Assembly (NCBI GenBank): GCA_030549775.1
Contig: CM060171.1
Span: 2,348,001 to 2,412,000, forward strand
Reading direction: 5' to 3'
Source of the DNA: Tamarix chinensis
Lineage: Eukaryota > Streptophyta > Magnoliopsida > Caryophyllales > Tamaricaceae
DNA: 64,000 nt
How positions within the stretch are numbered: the first letter of the stretch is position 1; every line of letters starts with the position of its first letter. The notes under the pieces are model-generated. The model ran no database searches and was not told where the DNA came from. It saw only the letters and a program-made list of their open reading frames with translations. Position numbers and translations under genes: made by a program. Shown piece after piece: positions 10,931 to 23,389 of the stretch.

Positions 10931-11148
10931 AGTAAAAGTCAACATGTAGAGAGTAGTTTTGGACCAAACTTTATTACTACCTTCCTATAAGACAGTCCTC
11001 ACATTGATAAGATTATCAATACTATTATATCAATTTTCTTAATAGAGGAAGATCGTAAAAGGTATGAAGAGGCATTTACTTCTAGTGATGTTAGTCTCTA
11101 GAAAGAAGTTATTAGAAGTGAGCTTGATTGTATAACTTCTAAACATAC

Positions 11149-11334
11149 TTGGGACTAGTAGTTGTGGGATACAATCAGAAGAAGGACATTGCTTACTTTG
11201 ATACTTATTCCCCTATAACCAAAGTGGGCATAATTAGGACTCTAGTTGCCTTAGTTGCTATCTATGGTTTTGTGGTACATCAAATGGATGTAAAGATAAA
11301 TTTTCTTAATAGTGACTCAGAGGAAGAAATCTAC
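11149..11334 (+). pseudogene. Copia RT, N-terminal part (split by insertion)
   Basis: VVGYNQKKDIAYFDTYSPITKVGIIRTLVALVAIYGFVVHQMDVKINFLN is the start of copia RT, including the first catalytic aspartate region (MDVKxxFLN). The frame reads up to EEEIY at 11334 and is then cut by the long-LTR unit. The reading resumes at 19428. Confidence 0.92.
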
Positions 11335-12185
11335 TATAATACCCCAAAACCTTAATTTAGGAATTAATAATAAAATAGGAATTACTAGGTGAGATTAATT
11401 AAATATACGATTTTTAATAAAATTATCTTATTATAATAAAAATAATTAAAGCCAAAAATGAGGAAAATAATGTAGGAATTAAATTATTGGAGGTTAGAAT
11501 AATTTGCTAAAACTAAAATAGATTTTGAGAAAATTTTAACCATAATTTCTAAATTAATAAGAAAAATTAATTAATTATTTTTACCAATTTTATTATTCCC
11601 AAAAAAATTTAAAAAAAAATCCCAAATACCCCAACCACATAATTTTTTTCTTTTTTTCATTTTCTTTTCTTTCTTCCTTTTTGTTCTTTTTCTTTCTTCT
11701 TCTCCTTTCCTTGCAGGTCTAGGCCATACCCAGCGCGACCCAATCTTCTCCCATTCTCCCTCCTCTCCTTTCTTTCTGTGCAGCCCAACCCTTGTTTCTT
11801 TTTCCCTCACATGGCCCAACTCTCCCCCACCCTATTCTTCCTTCTTTCTCCCTTCCTTTTTCCCTTTCTTCCCTTTTTACCCTTGTCTTCTACCTCGCCC
11901 CCGATCAACTAACGTGTATGGCTGCTTCACAACCATGGGTCTCTCTCTCCCCTCAACCCAACATATAGGGCATGCAACTAGCATTACCCTGCACTAGTCT
12001 CTATCCCTCTACAGCCCCAACATCCCCACCTAACCTCCCTACAACCCTACCAAAGTCCCAACCCTATCCCTTACGAACCTGCACCAATGCAGAGCTGCAC
12101 TAGCCTCCCACCACTGGCCGGCAGCCACATATCCCTCCCACTCCCTTATCCTCATCCCCCTTGTCTTTTTCTCCTCCCCTAAACC

Positions 12186-12193
12186 TATAAAAG
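12186..12193 (+). promoter_or_regulatory. TATA box of long-LTR unit 11335-19422
   Basis: TATAAAAG lies 851 bp from the unit start and is followed by CCCTCCCCACTCTCC. The equivalent position in other copies also has a TATA-like box. Confidence 0.5.
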
Positions 12194-12940
12194 CCCTCCC
12201 CACTCTCCTTCTTTTCTGTTTTCCTTTGCCTAGAAATTCCCCACCACTATGGCGCCTCACCGCAGTCCAAACTACTACCCACTCTCTTCCCTGCATCACC
12301 CTCTACCAAACATGACCCTTCCTCGCCTCTAACACTCCCTCCTCTACTCTCCCCACTGGTGCAAAGTGGCCAGCTTAAGCTATCCTTTTGCACCCTTCGC
12401 CACCCCTTATGTCGCCCTATGCCACCTCTACTACCCTCCTCTACCCAGAAATCATCCCTCTACCTCCCCATATTGTCCCTTTCCTTTTTCTTCCCTTCTA
12501 CCTCCTCCTTTTCCTTCCTCTACTTTTGGCCACCACCACCTGTAATACCCCAAAATTTACAACTAAAATTTTTTATTTTATTAAAATAATTGGTGGAAGC
12601 CAAGTAAAAAAAAGTAAATTATGGGGATATTACCGCCATACTTAGTACCAGACCGATTCACTTCTACTGTTCTAGTACTAAGTGCTAAGGCTAATTGGGA
12701 TAGATATAAAATATGAGTTGATAATTAAAGAAAGCATTTATAAAATAAATGAGTTGCTAACCATACAGAAAATCAAAGTGCGATAACCAAAATAGGTACA
12801 ACCCCAAAATACAGTTTTAAAGTTCCAAACGTCATAAAATATCATACAACTGAATAAAACTAAGTATAACGATACATGAGAGACAAAACATAAGATAGAC
12901 TCCGATCATGCCACTCTCAACCCCTAGGATAGGTCTAAGC

Positions 12941-13003
12941 TCAACTCTCAACCCCGCTTGATGCCTCGTAAGTGTCGTAGGCATCGAAGACGTTGTCCCC
13001 TAC
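12941..13003 (-). other. Short shared reading frame after a splice-like acceptor (copy 1)
   Basis: After TTTGTGTAG the minus strand reads VGDNVFDAYDTYEASSGVES and a stop, 63 bp in all. The same frame recurs at 54016-54078, 19006-19065 and, more diverged, 48147-48188. It has no ATG and would be read only from a spliced RNA. It may equally be a conserved RNA element with no protein product. Confidence 0.4.
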
Positions 13004-13274
13004 CTACACAAACTCAGACGGGTCTTCTGCTCGTGGGAATGAGCTGCACCCATGAAACGGGTGATCAGTATGCTACATACTGAGTAAGGTAACAGATGCA
13101 CTAAGGCCAACATACAAAAACATACAACATATTATACATGGCATAATCACGCAAACATCATGCAGTAACACAAATAAAGAAAATCGACTATGGTCCGGAT
13201 AACTTATTCTTTAGATCTCTGATAAATATAGTCGATTCACATCATAGTATTTATCAATCCATGGAAGTGTGGGA

Positions 13275-13580
13275 ACCCCACTATTATTTGCCAGTGGACT
13301 GGTCATGCACGGCAAAATGCTCCTGGCCACTATTATTCGTCGGTAGACCGGTCTGGCCCCGACTCTCATGGTGTTCCACTGTAATTACTTTGTGTATTTC
13401 TCATGTCTTATCATCATTATGTTTGGTTTGTTGAGCATGGAAACCTCCACTATTATAGCCGATGGAATGATCATGCAGGGAAAAATGCACCTGACTACTA
13501 TTATTCGCCGGTGGACCGGTCATGTAGGGCACCTCGGCTCCTGGCCACTATTATTCTCCTATGGACCGATCTAGGCCCGA
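13275..13580 (-). repeat. Imperfect tandem array within long-LTR unit
   Basis: Several degenerate units contain CCACTATTATTCGCCGGTGG-like sequence followed by a GACCGGTC-like core. The same array lies at the same relative position in the other copies. Confidence 0.75.
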
Positions 13581-14969
13581 CTCAACAATATTCCTCTTTA
13601 AATGATTAGTGTCTTATTTGTGTATTATTCAATAATTTTTCACCCTTGACATGCATGCCTCCATCCTTCTACTTCTATCCTCCCAAGATGGCCCGTCACA
13701 TATCTTGAGACTTCTACACCTCCTAACTCGTCTCGACATCCTTCCCGTAATCCACTTACTCACAGTGGGAGCCCAACTCCTAAGTGTGTGGGTCGAGGTC
13801 CACACCTTATACCCCAAAGTCCACTCACCTCCTTACCCTAAGGTTTCCTCCAGAAACCCTAATTTGGGCCTATGTGGCCCATTCTTCTCTGCCTCACACA
13901 ATCCATACTATTTTAACACCCTACATGTCACGACCCTTAGATTCAACTCTCCCCTCATACCTCACTCATCCTCATTTATTTTTATTATTTTCTTTTTCCT
14001 TTTCTACATTCTCAAATTAGGGTTTCCTCCTAAACCCTGGCCCGTTCCCTTATGCACCCTTACACTATCCCATGTACTATTTTCCACCCAAAGCCTCCAG
14101 TCACCCAAGCAACACTTCTATTACCTTCCTTATGTCCCAATGCAACTTTCCATACGTAAGGTTTGCCTCTATGTGGACTCTAACCACCCCATGCAAAACC
14201 CTCAATATTTATCTTGCAAAACCCTATAATTCCCTATGCAAACCCTAGTTCCTCCCACTCTTTCATTTTACTTAAGTCCCCCCCCCTTATTCACCACTCA
14301 TGGATCATGGGTTATTTAGGTCATTCTTACCTAAATTAGCCAACTTACTTCCCCTTGGTTATCTTACTTTCCCATTTTTCCTTTTTCATGCCCCCATCCC
14401 ACATCACCATATTAAATACCCTAGCATACATGTCCTAAAGGGCCACATTATATCACGTCACAACTTACAGCATATCTATATTAGCACACACCAAAAGAGA
14501 GCACATGAACATACCTCTATTCCAAGCCGCGCTACACATAAAATAGTTAAGATAATAGCATATAGTACACGACATATAATTATACGAGACACCCAAGGCA
14601 TGTAAGACACATAACACACATGCGGCCTTAGCTACACCCTTACCTAAAACATCGTCAGGCTTAGAGCACGCTCCTATACCTCCTTAGGGTTTTGACTTGA
14701 TTTACCTATAAGAGGAAAATACTATGGGTTAATCTCCCTCTACTAGAATTACCATAATTTCTTATCTTACCCCTATTATGGCCTAATACTAAAGCTAATA
14801 ATGATAACAATAGTTTTATAATTAAAAGTAGAGTTATTAGTCTCAAAATAATTAATCATGCCACGACTAATCAAAGTAAGTCTTAATGATATTCATAGTA
14901 TTAAAAGTAATAGGTTTCAATATCACTAATAAAAATATTATTGTTAGTTTTAGCAATAATACTAATATC

Positions 14970-15360
14970 GACCCAAACTCCAGTAATAATAATAATAATA
15001 GTGATGTAAATGATATAAAAGTAACGACCATAATGATACTTATATTAATAATGCCAGTAGTAGTAATAATAATAATAACGATACGAATAATAATATTGAT
15101 AGTAGTAGTAATAGTGATAATAGTTTCAATCTTGAGAATAATGCTAATAAGGTTCTAGAAATTATAATAGTAGTAGCCTTGGTAATACTATGGTCAAGTG
15201 TAATAAAATCTTAATAATAATAATAATAATAAAGTTGTGGTATTTTAAATAATAATACCATTAGTAGGAAATATTTCTGAAATAAGAGTTATAACATAAT
15301 TATAATAATAATAGCAATAATAATAAGAATAATTAATAATAATATTAAGAATAACACTAT
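14970..15360. repeat. AAT-rich microsatellite block
   Basis: Short AAT/AGT trinucleotide runs are interspersed with degenerate sequence. They sit between the TATA-proximal leader and the splice-like segment of the minus-sense unit. Confidence 0.75.
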
Positions 15361-15860
15361 TAATATTAAAAATCACTAAAACTTATATAAAAAAGGTTTA
15401 AGGTTTAGGGAAATTAGAATACCGCCTAGGCTTGGTGGTGGAGGCGGCGGTGGTGGAGGAGGAAGAGAGGTGGAGAGATGGGTGTAGGGGCTAGGAGAGA
15501 GGGAAGTAGGGGGAGATGGAGGTATGGGGAGGTAGATTAGAGTCCTTTGGTTGTTTTAGTGGGTAGAGGAGGTGGTATTGGTGGCATAATCGGTGGCAGA
15601 TGGTAGCACGGGGGGCAGCGCAGAGTCAAAGTGGATTGTTCAGGAGGGGGACTTTGCCCGGTCGGGGGGCTCGTGCAAGGTAAGGCAAGGAAGGAGGGTG
15701 GCTCAGTTGTATAGAGGATGGTGCAGGGAAGGTTTTGGTGGCCGGAGTGGGTAGTGGCGATGGCCGACGGTGGAGAAACAATGGTCTGTTTGGGCGGTGG
15801 CCCGCGGTCAGATTTCTGGGATGCCAAAATCGAAACCCGATTATGGCTGCCTTCGGGGTG

Positions 15861-15866
15861 TATATA
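15861..15866 (-). promoter_or_regulatory. TATA-like box of long-LTR unit 12541-16719
   Basis: TATATA on the minus strand, 853 bp from the unit start, lies at the same place as the TATA boxes of the other copies. Confidence 0.45.
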
Positions 15867-17094
15867 TTGATTGATTGGAAGGGAAAATGACAAAGGAGAG
15901 CAGGAAAGTAGGGGGCAAGGGTTATGGGGCACCAGCGGGCAAGGGTAGGCCGGTGTAGGTCTACCTTCGTAGGCCATTTTGGATGGGGAAAAAGGGGATG
16001 GCACACGCAAGAGAGGGGATGGCTGGCCATGATGAAATGACAGGGAAGATGATGAGTAAGAGAGGAGGAGAATGGCGGGTCAACCGACATAATTGGTGGC
16101 AGAAATCTCGGCGTCAATTGGGGGGAAATGTAGGTGGCGGGAGGAAGAAGACGACGAAGAAGAAAGGGGGAGGGACTTGACCGGCGGTCTAGGAGAAAAG
16201 AAGAAATAAAGGAAAAATCCAGACTGGCTGGGAGAAAAAGAAAAAAAAGGGCGATGCGGGCCTGGGCTGCACATGGGGAAGGGGAAAAACTGGGCCGAAG
16301 GCGGGCCAACCCAGGTCGGGGGGAAAGGAGAAAAAGAGGGAAGAAGGAAGAAGAGAAAAGGAAAGAAAAGGAAGAAGAGAGGGAAAAAAGAAAAAAGGAA
16401 AAAGGAAAAAGAAAGGAAAAAGGTGGGTTGGGCTTAATTAACATATTTTGGGTATATTAGGATATTTAAAAATATTAATATTAAAATAATAATTAAATTC
16501 TCTTTTTGGGTTAATTTAGGAATTTTGAAAGATATTTCATAAATTCTATTTTAGTTATCAAAATACTCAAATTTTCCTATTTAAATTATTTATTAATTTC
16601 TTTTAGATTTGTCTTAATTAATTCCCTCTTATTTTAATAAAAATAGTTTATTTAATTAATTTTCCTAATAAATTCTTATTTTGCCATAATTTCCTAAATT
16701 AGGGTTTCGGGATATTTCACCACCGCTACTACCGCCACCTGCACTACCACCCTCTCTACTTAGAAAACCTTCCTCCACGTTTTCACACCCTCCATTTCCT
16801 TTTTCTCTTGCTCCCTCCCCCTCATTTTCTCTCTTCCATTTTTGGCCACCACCATCGCCGTGGCACACCACCACCACCACTACAACCCCCTCTAACCCAA
16901 GAACCCCACCACCCAACAAAATGCCACTTTCCTTCCCTTTTCCAACCCCAAAATTTTAATTTATCTATCACCACCACCTCCACTGTTGCTGCCACCCTAG
17001 TTGTCACATCCTTTCTAGTTATGCCCTAAGCCTTGTTTTTATTTAAGTATAATTTATTTTAAATATTTGCTATCATTAACCTTATTATTATCAT

Positions 17095-17096
<2 letters not shown>

Positions 17097-17147
<51 letters not shown>

Positions 17148-17150
17148 TTA
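17097..17150. repeat. (ACT)n microsatellite
   Basis: A nearly pure run of ACT trinucleotides grading into ATT, at the position of the larger microsatellite blocks of other copies. Confidence 0.85.
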
Positions 17151-19427
17151 CTACTATTATTATTAGTCTCTTTACTAATATTTAGATAGAGATTAATAAA
17201 ATAAAAAGGAGTAATAGGAAAGTTAATATTAGTGTTTCATTTTTTATAGGTGAAACAAATCCTTCCCATAAGGAGCTGTATGATTTGTGCTTCAAACCTA
17301 ATGTCCTATTAGGTAAGGATGTTGTTAAGGATAAATTGTATGTTTTATGTGTTCATGGGTGTTTTGATATGTGCCTATATTATATATGAGTATGGACTAA
17401 AAATACGTTTAGTGCAACTAGCTATGCATGGAGCTAAGGTAAGTTGTGTATATGTTATGATATGGATGATATGATTTGTATTTTATGATATGTTCTTACG
17501 TATAGTTTCTATAATATGATATTCATGCTAGGAAGCCTTAGGTGGTATGATTAGGTTGTGGGGAGATAAGATAAATAAAGAGGGTGGAGTGATTAAGGAG
17601 AAGTAAGGAAAAGCCTAAGTACCTTATGATCTATGGGTGACAAAACAAAAGGATAATACTAATAAAATGAAGTGTGGGAGTAAACCTTGCATGGGAAGTG
17701 TGAGGCTTGCATAAGGTGGTTAGCCTTTGCATGGGGGTAAAGTTTAAGTGGGAAAAGGTGGTTTAAGGTTTGAGCATGGTGAGGGAAGAGTACTTGGGTG
17801 ATTGGTTTCCAAGGATGAAAAATAGTGCGTGGGTTAGTAGAAGTGTGCATGGGGGCTTAACTAGGGTTTATGGAAAAAACCCTAAGTAGGGGAGTGTGTG
17901 AAAGGGGTTGATGGTGAGTGGTTGTAGTTAATTTTGAGACTAGGAGGGTGTCTTATGAAGGGGGATGAGTCAAGTGGAAAAGAGGGTGGAGTGTGTAAGC
18001 GAAGGGATGATGTAAAAGAAAGGAAGAGTACTAGAGATTTGGGGTAACTAACTAGAGTTTTCTTATCACATGTGAAAATGGGGAGTAAGGTTGTGATGTT
18101 GGATGTGGGTTGAGTGAAGTGATGGTGTTAGAATCAAGGAGAGTTGGGCCATGTATGATAAAGAGAGGTTAATGCCACATAGGTCAGATTAGGGTTTCTA
18201 AGAGGAAACCCTAAAGGGCGATGGTGAGTTAAGGTGGAAGGAGGGGAAATGGGCCTGGATCCACATGCATAGGGCTGATTCAGATTTCATAGGGAGTTGG
18301 GGAAAAGAGCACCATATGTCTTGAAGTCTTAGGGAGTGTAGAGGTCCCAAGATATGGGACCGGGTCATTCAGGAAGTCTAAAGTATGAGTTGGGAGTCCA
18401 TTGAAGGCATGCATATCTAGTTGGGGTTATGTGTGGAATAAGATACAAGTAAAACACTAATTACTTAAAGTGGATGATTATCAAGACAAGATCAGGTTAG
18501 ATTATTTTTGGATCCATCACCTATAATAGTGGCCAGGCGTATTTTGCCTTGGAGTATTATTTTTTGCTTACTAACTATAATAGTGAAGGTTTCGAGCTTG
18601 ATACACTAAACTTTGAATGGTAATAAATCATGGAAAAAACACTAACTACTTACATCAGAACACCACGTGGGTCAGGGCCAGGTTGGGATGATTTTCGTTC
18701 CATCGGCTATAATAGTGGCCAGGTTCGTTTTGCCTTGGAATATCATTTCCAGTCTATCGGCTATAATAGTGGGGTTATTGTACTCACGTAGTTATAGTTC
18801 GAGAGATGTGTGAAGATAAAGTTAATGGCCTATTTCTTAATAATTATGATTAATCTGAATGGCATACTGCATGTAATATCTGCTTTTTCATGTTATGCAT
18901 GGTCTTAGCCATATGGTTATCTTACTTAATATGTAGCATACTGATCACTCCTTTCATGGGTGCTGCTCCTTCCCACTAGCAATGACCCCTCTTGAGTTTG
19001 TGTAGGTAGGAGACGATGGCTTTGATGACTTTGATGCCTATGATACCTTGGGCGAGATAGAGTGATGGCCTATTGCATTTATTATGGGGTCCAAGAGGTT
19101 GCTATCCGAACTTATCTTTATCTAATTTCCTTATCATTTACTTATCGTTTTACTTTCTCTATAGTGGGCATTATTGTAATTGCTTTCCATTTTTGTATTA
19201 ACTCTGATAATTGTGTACTCCATTTTATTTATGAAATATTAAAACTATTACAGTTTTTATTGTTTACTCATATTAATACTTTTAGTTCTTAGCCTTGTCG
19301 TTAATATGAGATTGGCCGGAAGTCAATCTTGTGTCGATCATGGTGTTAGCACCCCCTGTTTTTATTGTATGGTTTATTTCTATGAACAAAAAATTTCAAC
19401 TATAAAATTTGGGGGTGTTACATCTAA

Positions 19428-20112
19428 TATAGAACAACCTATTGGTAGTGTAGTGCTTGATTAAGTGGATAAGGTTTGTAAGTTGTGAAAGTCCCTTTAT
19501 GGTTTTATACAAGCCCCATAACAATGGTATGAAAAACTTAACCAAAGCTTAGTGAATAATGGCTATATGGTGCATATCTCAGATACCTGTGTTTTCTCTA
19601 AGACGTTTAGAGCTAATTGTGTGATTATATATCTCTATGTTGATGACATGCTTATCTTTTGTACAATCATGAAGGTGATAAGTGAGACTAAGAATTTCTT
19701 ATCTTCCTAGTTTGAGATGAAGGACTTGGGTGAGGCTAATGTAATGTTTGGTATTAAATTAAGAAAGACTGAAAATGGTTTCTCCCTAATTCAATCTCAT
19801 TACATTGAGAAAATCCTTAAAAAGTTTGGTTACTATGATGTGTCACATGTGAAAACTTCCTATGATCCTAGTATACACCTTAAGAAGAACAAGGTTCCTA
19901 GTATTCCTCTAGATAGATATGCTAAGATTATAGGAATTGTGATGTTCCTTATAAACTATACCAGACTTGGCACAGCCTATGTTGTGAATTGCTTGAGTCG
20001 TTGCACTCATAACTCTAGTGATGATCATTGGAATGCTCTTCATCGTTTACTTGGGTACCTTAAAGATACAACTGATTGGTGTTGCATTTTCAAAAAATTC
20101 ATGTTGTGTTAG
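19428..20112 (+). pseudogene. Copia RT, C-terminal part
   Basis: Sequence right of the insertion reads IEQPIGSVVLD, then KSLYGFIQAP and YLYVDDMLIF, the copia catalytic box, then a stop and FEMKDLGEANVMFGIKL. The open part from 19717 includes IQSHYIEKILKKFGYYD and GTAYVVNCLSR. Together with 11149-11334 it spans a whole RT, with one extra base at the join and scattered stops. Confidence 0.92.
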
Positions 20113-20530
20113 AAGGTTACAATGATGTAAATTGGGTCATTGATAATTATAAAGTTAGCTCTACTAGTGGTTATGTGTTCACATTAGATGGAGGTGTCAA
20201 TTCCTCAAACCAGACATGTATAGCATGTTCCACCATGGAATCTAAACTTATTGCTCTTGAGTTCGCAGGCTTAGAAGCTAAATGGCTGAGGGACTTACTA
20301 GAAAATGTACCATTGTGGGGGAAAACTAATGTTTTGGTTTTGCTTCACTATGATTCATAGGCTTTCATTAGAATAGCTAAAAATAGCATGTACTATGGGA
20401 AGAGGAGACATATTCATGTCAGACACAAGGCGGTCAAGAATATGTTAAAAGGAGTGATGTCCTTATAGTATATGTGTTTGGAGAGGAATTTGTTTATCCT
20501 TTCACGAAAGGTTTATGAAGAAAAGTGGTC
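20076..20530 (+). pseudogene. Copia RNase H
   Basis: [27 protein letters not shown], then [30 protein letters not shown], and HIHVRHKAVK are the conserved blocks of copia RNase H, with the usual serine-rich active-site surroundings. A frameshift near 20090 separates it from RT and a stop at 20358-20360 interrupts it. Confidence 0.9.
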
Positions 20531-21153
20531 CTTGAATCTTCATTAGGGATGGACCTTAAGCCTAAGGTAGAGGAAAGTATAGCAGATACACCATCTGGTC
20601 AGATTCAATGATGTCAAACTCAATCAGATACTACAGATTCAATGAGGTCAATCAAAACCATATGATTACTCTTTAAACACTACAATCCCATCCTTATAAC
20701 ATGAGTTATAGAGTTGTACACATTATTTTGAATCCATAACCAATTTTGGTGATGCTATTAGGACGCATTTGATGGATTTACATGTGTAGGTGCTATAGAG
20801 ACACACTGGATAGACTTACCTAATTGAGTATGAAGGTGAGCCACATTCTATGAGAGTTGGAATATTTCTTTAAAGCACTAAAGAGTACCCAAAGTATGCG
20901 TAGGGCTATTTAAAGTGATACTTTATTTTATTTTATTTTTTTACCATGGAGATATTGCGGAATTTAAAAGTGCAACATGTGTTATGAGGAAGCAATTCAA
21001 ATCTAAGTAGTTTAAGAGAAAGTTACTACTTAAACTATGTTGTAATCTCATTTCTCTATGTTTCAATTCAATCAAAAGATATTGATATGTACATATAAAG
21101 CTTTTCGTTTGCCCAGGTTTTTCTTTTCTTGTTTACTATGAGTTTTCTCGTAG

Positions 21154-21165
21154 TTAGTGGGAGAT
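21154..21165 (+). other. Polypurine tract of the copia element
   Basis: The segment TTAGTGGGAGAT lies directly before the 3' LTR. GTGGGAGATTGTTGGG spanning the boundary is the usual arrangement in plant copia elements. Confidence 0.75.
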
Positions 21166-21622
21166 TGTTGGGTAACTACAATAAAACCACCCATGTTATT
21201 CATTTTCTTAATAACTATCCATTATCTCCATGTACTCACTAAATGATCCATAATCTCTACATGTTCTCCACCTCTTCACTACTTATTGATGGAGAAGTAG
21301 AGTGAGTGGTAGGAGTGGAATTATTTCAAAAATTGCCTATAAATACCCACGGTAGCTTGGACTTGCAACATCATCAAACTTCATCCTCACAAGCTATATT
21401 CCTCTCTTTCCTGCTAATTTTTGGGTAATTGAATTATGCAATTCTCCATTCCTTCAATCTTGATTGCAAGAATTTGAGGAAAGTCGTGTAAACCCCCATA
21501 AAGTGAATTGTCTTAGATAAATGCACCATAATTAGACCTAATATGCTTTTAAGACAGTGATCATTTCATGACATAATATTTTTATATTTAATTTTTGTTC
21601 TTTACTATACTTACCACCAACA
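21166..21622 (+). repeat. 3' LTR of the copia element
   Basis: It starts TGTTGGGTAACTACA and ends ACCACCAACA. It matches the 5' LTR throughout but with many substitutions and small indels, so insertion is not recent. TATA box at 21338-21345. Confidence 0.92.
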
Positions 21623-22199
21623 ATAGCCGTTGGTGAAGAGGAGAGGGTTAGGGAATTCTAGCACAGGGAGGGTGTGTTAGGGAGCTCTTACATTTTATAG
21701 GATTGTCCTTCATAGATGTTGATTAAAAATATGTGATGGGAATTAAGGTGCATCTAGCATGAGGTAATACAAGTGAACAAATATCATTATATTTATATTA
21801 TTTTACATGTTTTATATAATATATTTTAGAAAGTAAAAAAATATTTTTATATCATATCTAGTTTTTAAAAAATATTTTAAAATAAATTATATTTTAAATA
21901 GCGCCTAGAAACGAAATAATGATGACGATATATTAGTGACTCTCGGCAACGTCGCCGGTATTTACTCTTACCATCCTGATGGGCATTGTCCCGCTGCCGC
22001 ACCAAATAAAAAGGAGTGAATGCGTGATCAATGATCATATGCCATATGATCCGATGCGAGCATTCGTTTTTGATTCGAGCCGATAAGTGGCTTGTCTTCC
22101 GGTTCTCTCTGTCCCTCGTCTCTCTCTGTTTGCACAATTAATTTCACACCACTCATCGACACACAAAAATGGTAACCGCTACTATTTTATCCTTTTCTC
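21623..22199. other. Intergenic, no gene seen
   Basis: AT-rich at the left, then a less AT-rich stretch (21900-22140) with CTCTCTGTCCCTCGTCTCTC. It resembles a plant promoter or 5' UTR in composition, but no coding match was recognised. Confidence 0.4.
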
Positions 22200-22505
22200 C
22201 ATTTATTTCTCCTTTTTATTCAATTTCCATCTTCAGCAATTAAATGTTCTTTTTTCAAATTGCATTCTATTGTCCTCTCTCTTTCTCACTATGCTGTCTT
22301 CCTTCGCCGAGTCGAATTCTTATGACTCTTGCATCGTATAGAGTTCCCTGGTCTCCATTGTTTCTGAATTCAAATGGTTACATACATCAAGATCATGTAG
22401 ATTTAAATCGACTAGCTTCCCCAATTTAATGTCTGATTATAAGCTTCAGGCCACAATTAACGACCTTAATACTGAAATTCATATCCACGTTCCATGATTT
22501 CCAAT
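22200..22505 (+). pseudogene. Unidentified duplicated gene-like segment, copy A
   Basis: The core at 22338-22497 is clearly homologous to 27963-28124. One frame is open over the core: SSLVSIVSEFKWLHTSRSC, then FKSTSFPNLMSDYKLQ, then NDLNTEIHIHVP and a stop. The other copy reads nearly the same peptide with one stop. Looser similarity extends upstream through a CTCTCTCTTTCTCA tract. I do not recognise the family. It could be an exon of a host gene captured or duplicated here, or part of an unlisted repeat. Confidence 0.5.
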
Positions 22506-23384
22506 CGCGGCGGTTTCTGTATTTGCTCACGAAATAATGCAGCAAAACTTTTTAAACAATCAAAAGACTGCTACTATTACTATACTGCTACACTCTCGAG
22601 AGTGAGAGAAGGAGGGGGGGGGGGTACGGTACGGTTGAGTCATATCGATCCACCCTGCATGCTGTATTATAAAGTTCCAAAATAGCCGTAAGTTTGGAAC
22701 TACGATATACGGAGAAAAGCATACCATTAGGGAGCATCATGCACGCACTTAAAACAAATTCACTCTCAAAAAGCTACTAATTAACATTAAAAATAATAAT
22801 TTCACTTATTATTATCCGCTAATGTATCAAACAATTTTGGTTAATATCAAGTTGAATTCCTATAAAATATAAGAGTTCATGTGTTATATAGTCTAATATA
22901 AATTATTGTCCTAAAATAATACCCAACTATAAAAATGTATATTCTTATATATCGTGAAATACGCGCATTCTTATTATGGGAGATGCATATATGCCATCGT
23001 GCCCCTATATAATAATTATAGTTTATTTCTAAATTTTTTTACTATTTTAAATATATTATTATTAAAAATAATATACTATCCCTCTTGTTCAACCAAGCTT
23101 TTGTTTTAAGTTATATATATTTCAAAATTAATGATCTTGAATTATTATCATTTTAAAATTCTCACCAACAAAATCATTCTTTTTATAAATTAATCAAACA
23201 ATTTCAAAATATATTATTAATAAAATTAAAAATAAAAAAATTAGCTAGTTAGATTCCTGTATTTGCTATTAACATAACTAGAGTCAGATAAATAAGCACA
23301 TTAAATATGATTAAAATAAAAAATAACACCATAGTTTAAAGGTGTTAAAAATTAATATATAATATACGTATGGTTGAAATAGCA
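22506..23384. other. Intergenic, AT-rich, no gene seen
   Basis: It contains a G-homopolymer of about 12 bases near 22613-22624 and AT-rich sequence. Nothing else was recognised. Confidence 0.4.
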
Positions 23385-23389
23385 AAAAT

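Larger units (their letters stand above)
12541..16719 (-). mobile_element. Long-LTR unit (solo LTR), sense minus, nested in 11335-19422
   Basis: The plus strand reads TGTAATACCCCAAAATTTAC at the left and ends GGGATATTTCA at the right. A perfect 5-bp duplication CCACC flanks it (12536-12540 and 16720-16724), so the 4179-bp limits are secure. Sense is minus: the AT-rich start is at 16440-16719, a purine-rich tract at 16130-16430, TATA at 15861-15866, AAT microsatellites at 14970-15360, splice-like segment 14644-14705, array at about 13275-13580, reading frame 12941-13003 and hairpin 12639-12684. No gag-pol. Confidence 0.92.
11335..19422 (+). mobile_element. Long-LTR unit (solo LTR), sense plus, inserted in copia RT
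   Basis: The unit starts TATAATACCCC (the expected TG has become TA) and ends GGGGGTGTTACA. It is flanked by TCTAC (11330-11334) and TCTAA (19423-19427), a 5-bp target duplication with one mismatch, inside the copia RT frame. Minus its own nested insertion it is about 3.9 kb. It contains no gag or pol. Landmarks in sense order: AT-rich start, polypyrimidine tract 11640-11890, TATA at 12186, (ACT)n at 17097-17150, splice-like segment 17250-17312, CTATAATAGTGG array at about 18520-18780, and the reading frame 19006-19065. Confidence 0.85.
8130..21622 (+). mobile_element. Ty1/copia retrotransposon with nested insertions
   Basis: Two direct repeats of the same LTR (8130-8600 and 21166-21622) flank gag, protease, integrase, RT and RNase H in that order; integrase before RT marks Ty1/copia. 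The RT frame is split at EEEIY (11334) and resumes at EQPIG (19430) after an 8.1-kb insertion. Without the insertion the element is about 5.4 kb, normal for copia. Many stops and diverged LTRs indicate great age. I see no clean target duplication (ATCGT before, ATAGC after). Confidence 0.93.

Noticed and set aside
14034..14230. AAACCCTA words (for example AAACCCTAATT, AAACCCTGG) as possible telomere repeats.
   Set aside because: They are isolated occurrences in a pyrimidine-rich LTR segment, not tandem TTTAGGG arrays.
15537..16444. Long proline/serine-rich reading frames on the minus strand (157 and 272 codons).
   Set aside because: They fall in the GC-rich, polypyrimidine part of a long-LTR unit, have low-complexity composition, and cross the predicted TATA box. 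No domain is visible.
8125..21627. A 5-bp target duplication for the copia element.
   Set aside because: ATCGT and ATAGC agree at only three of five positions, not enough to claim.
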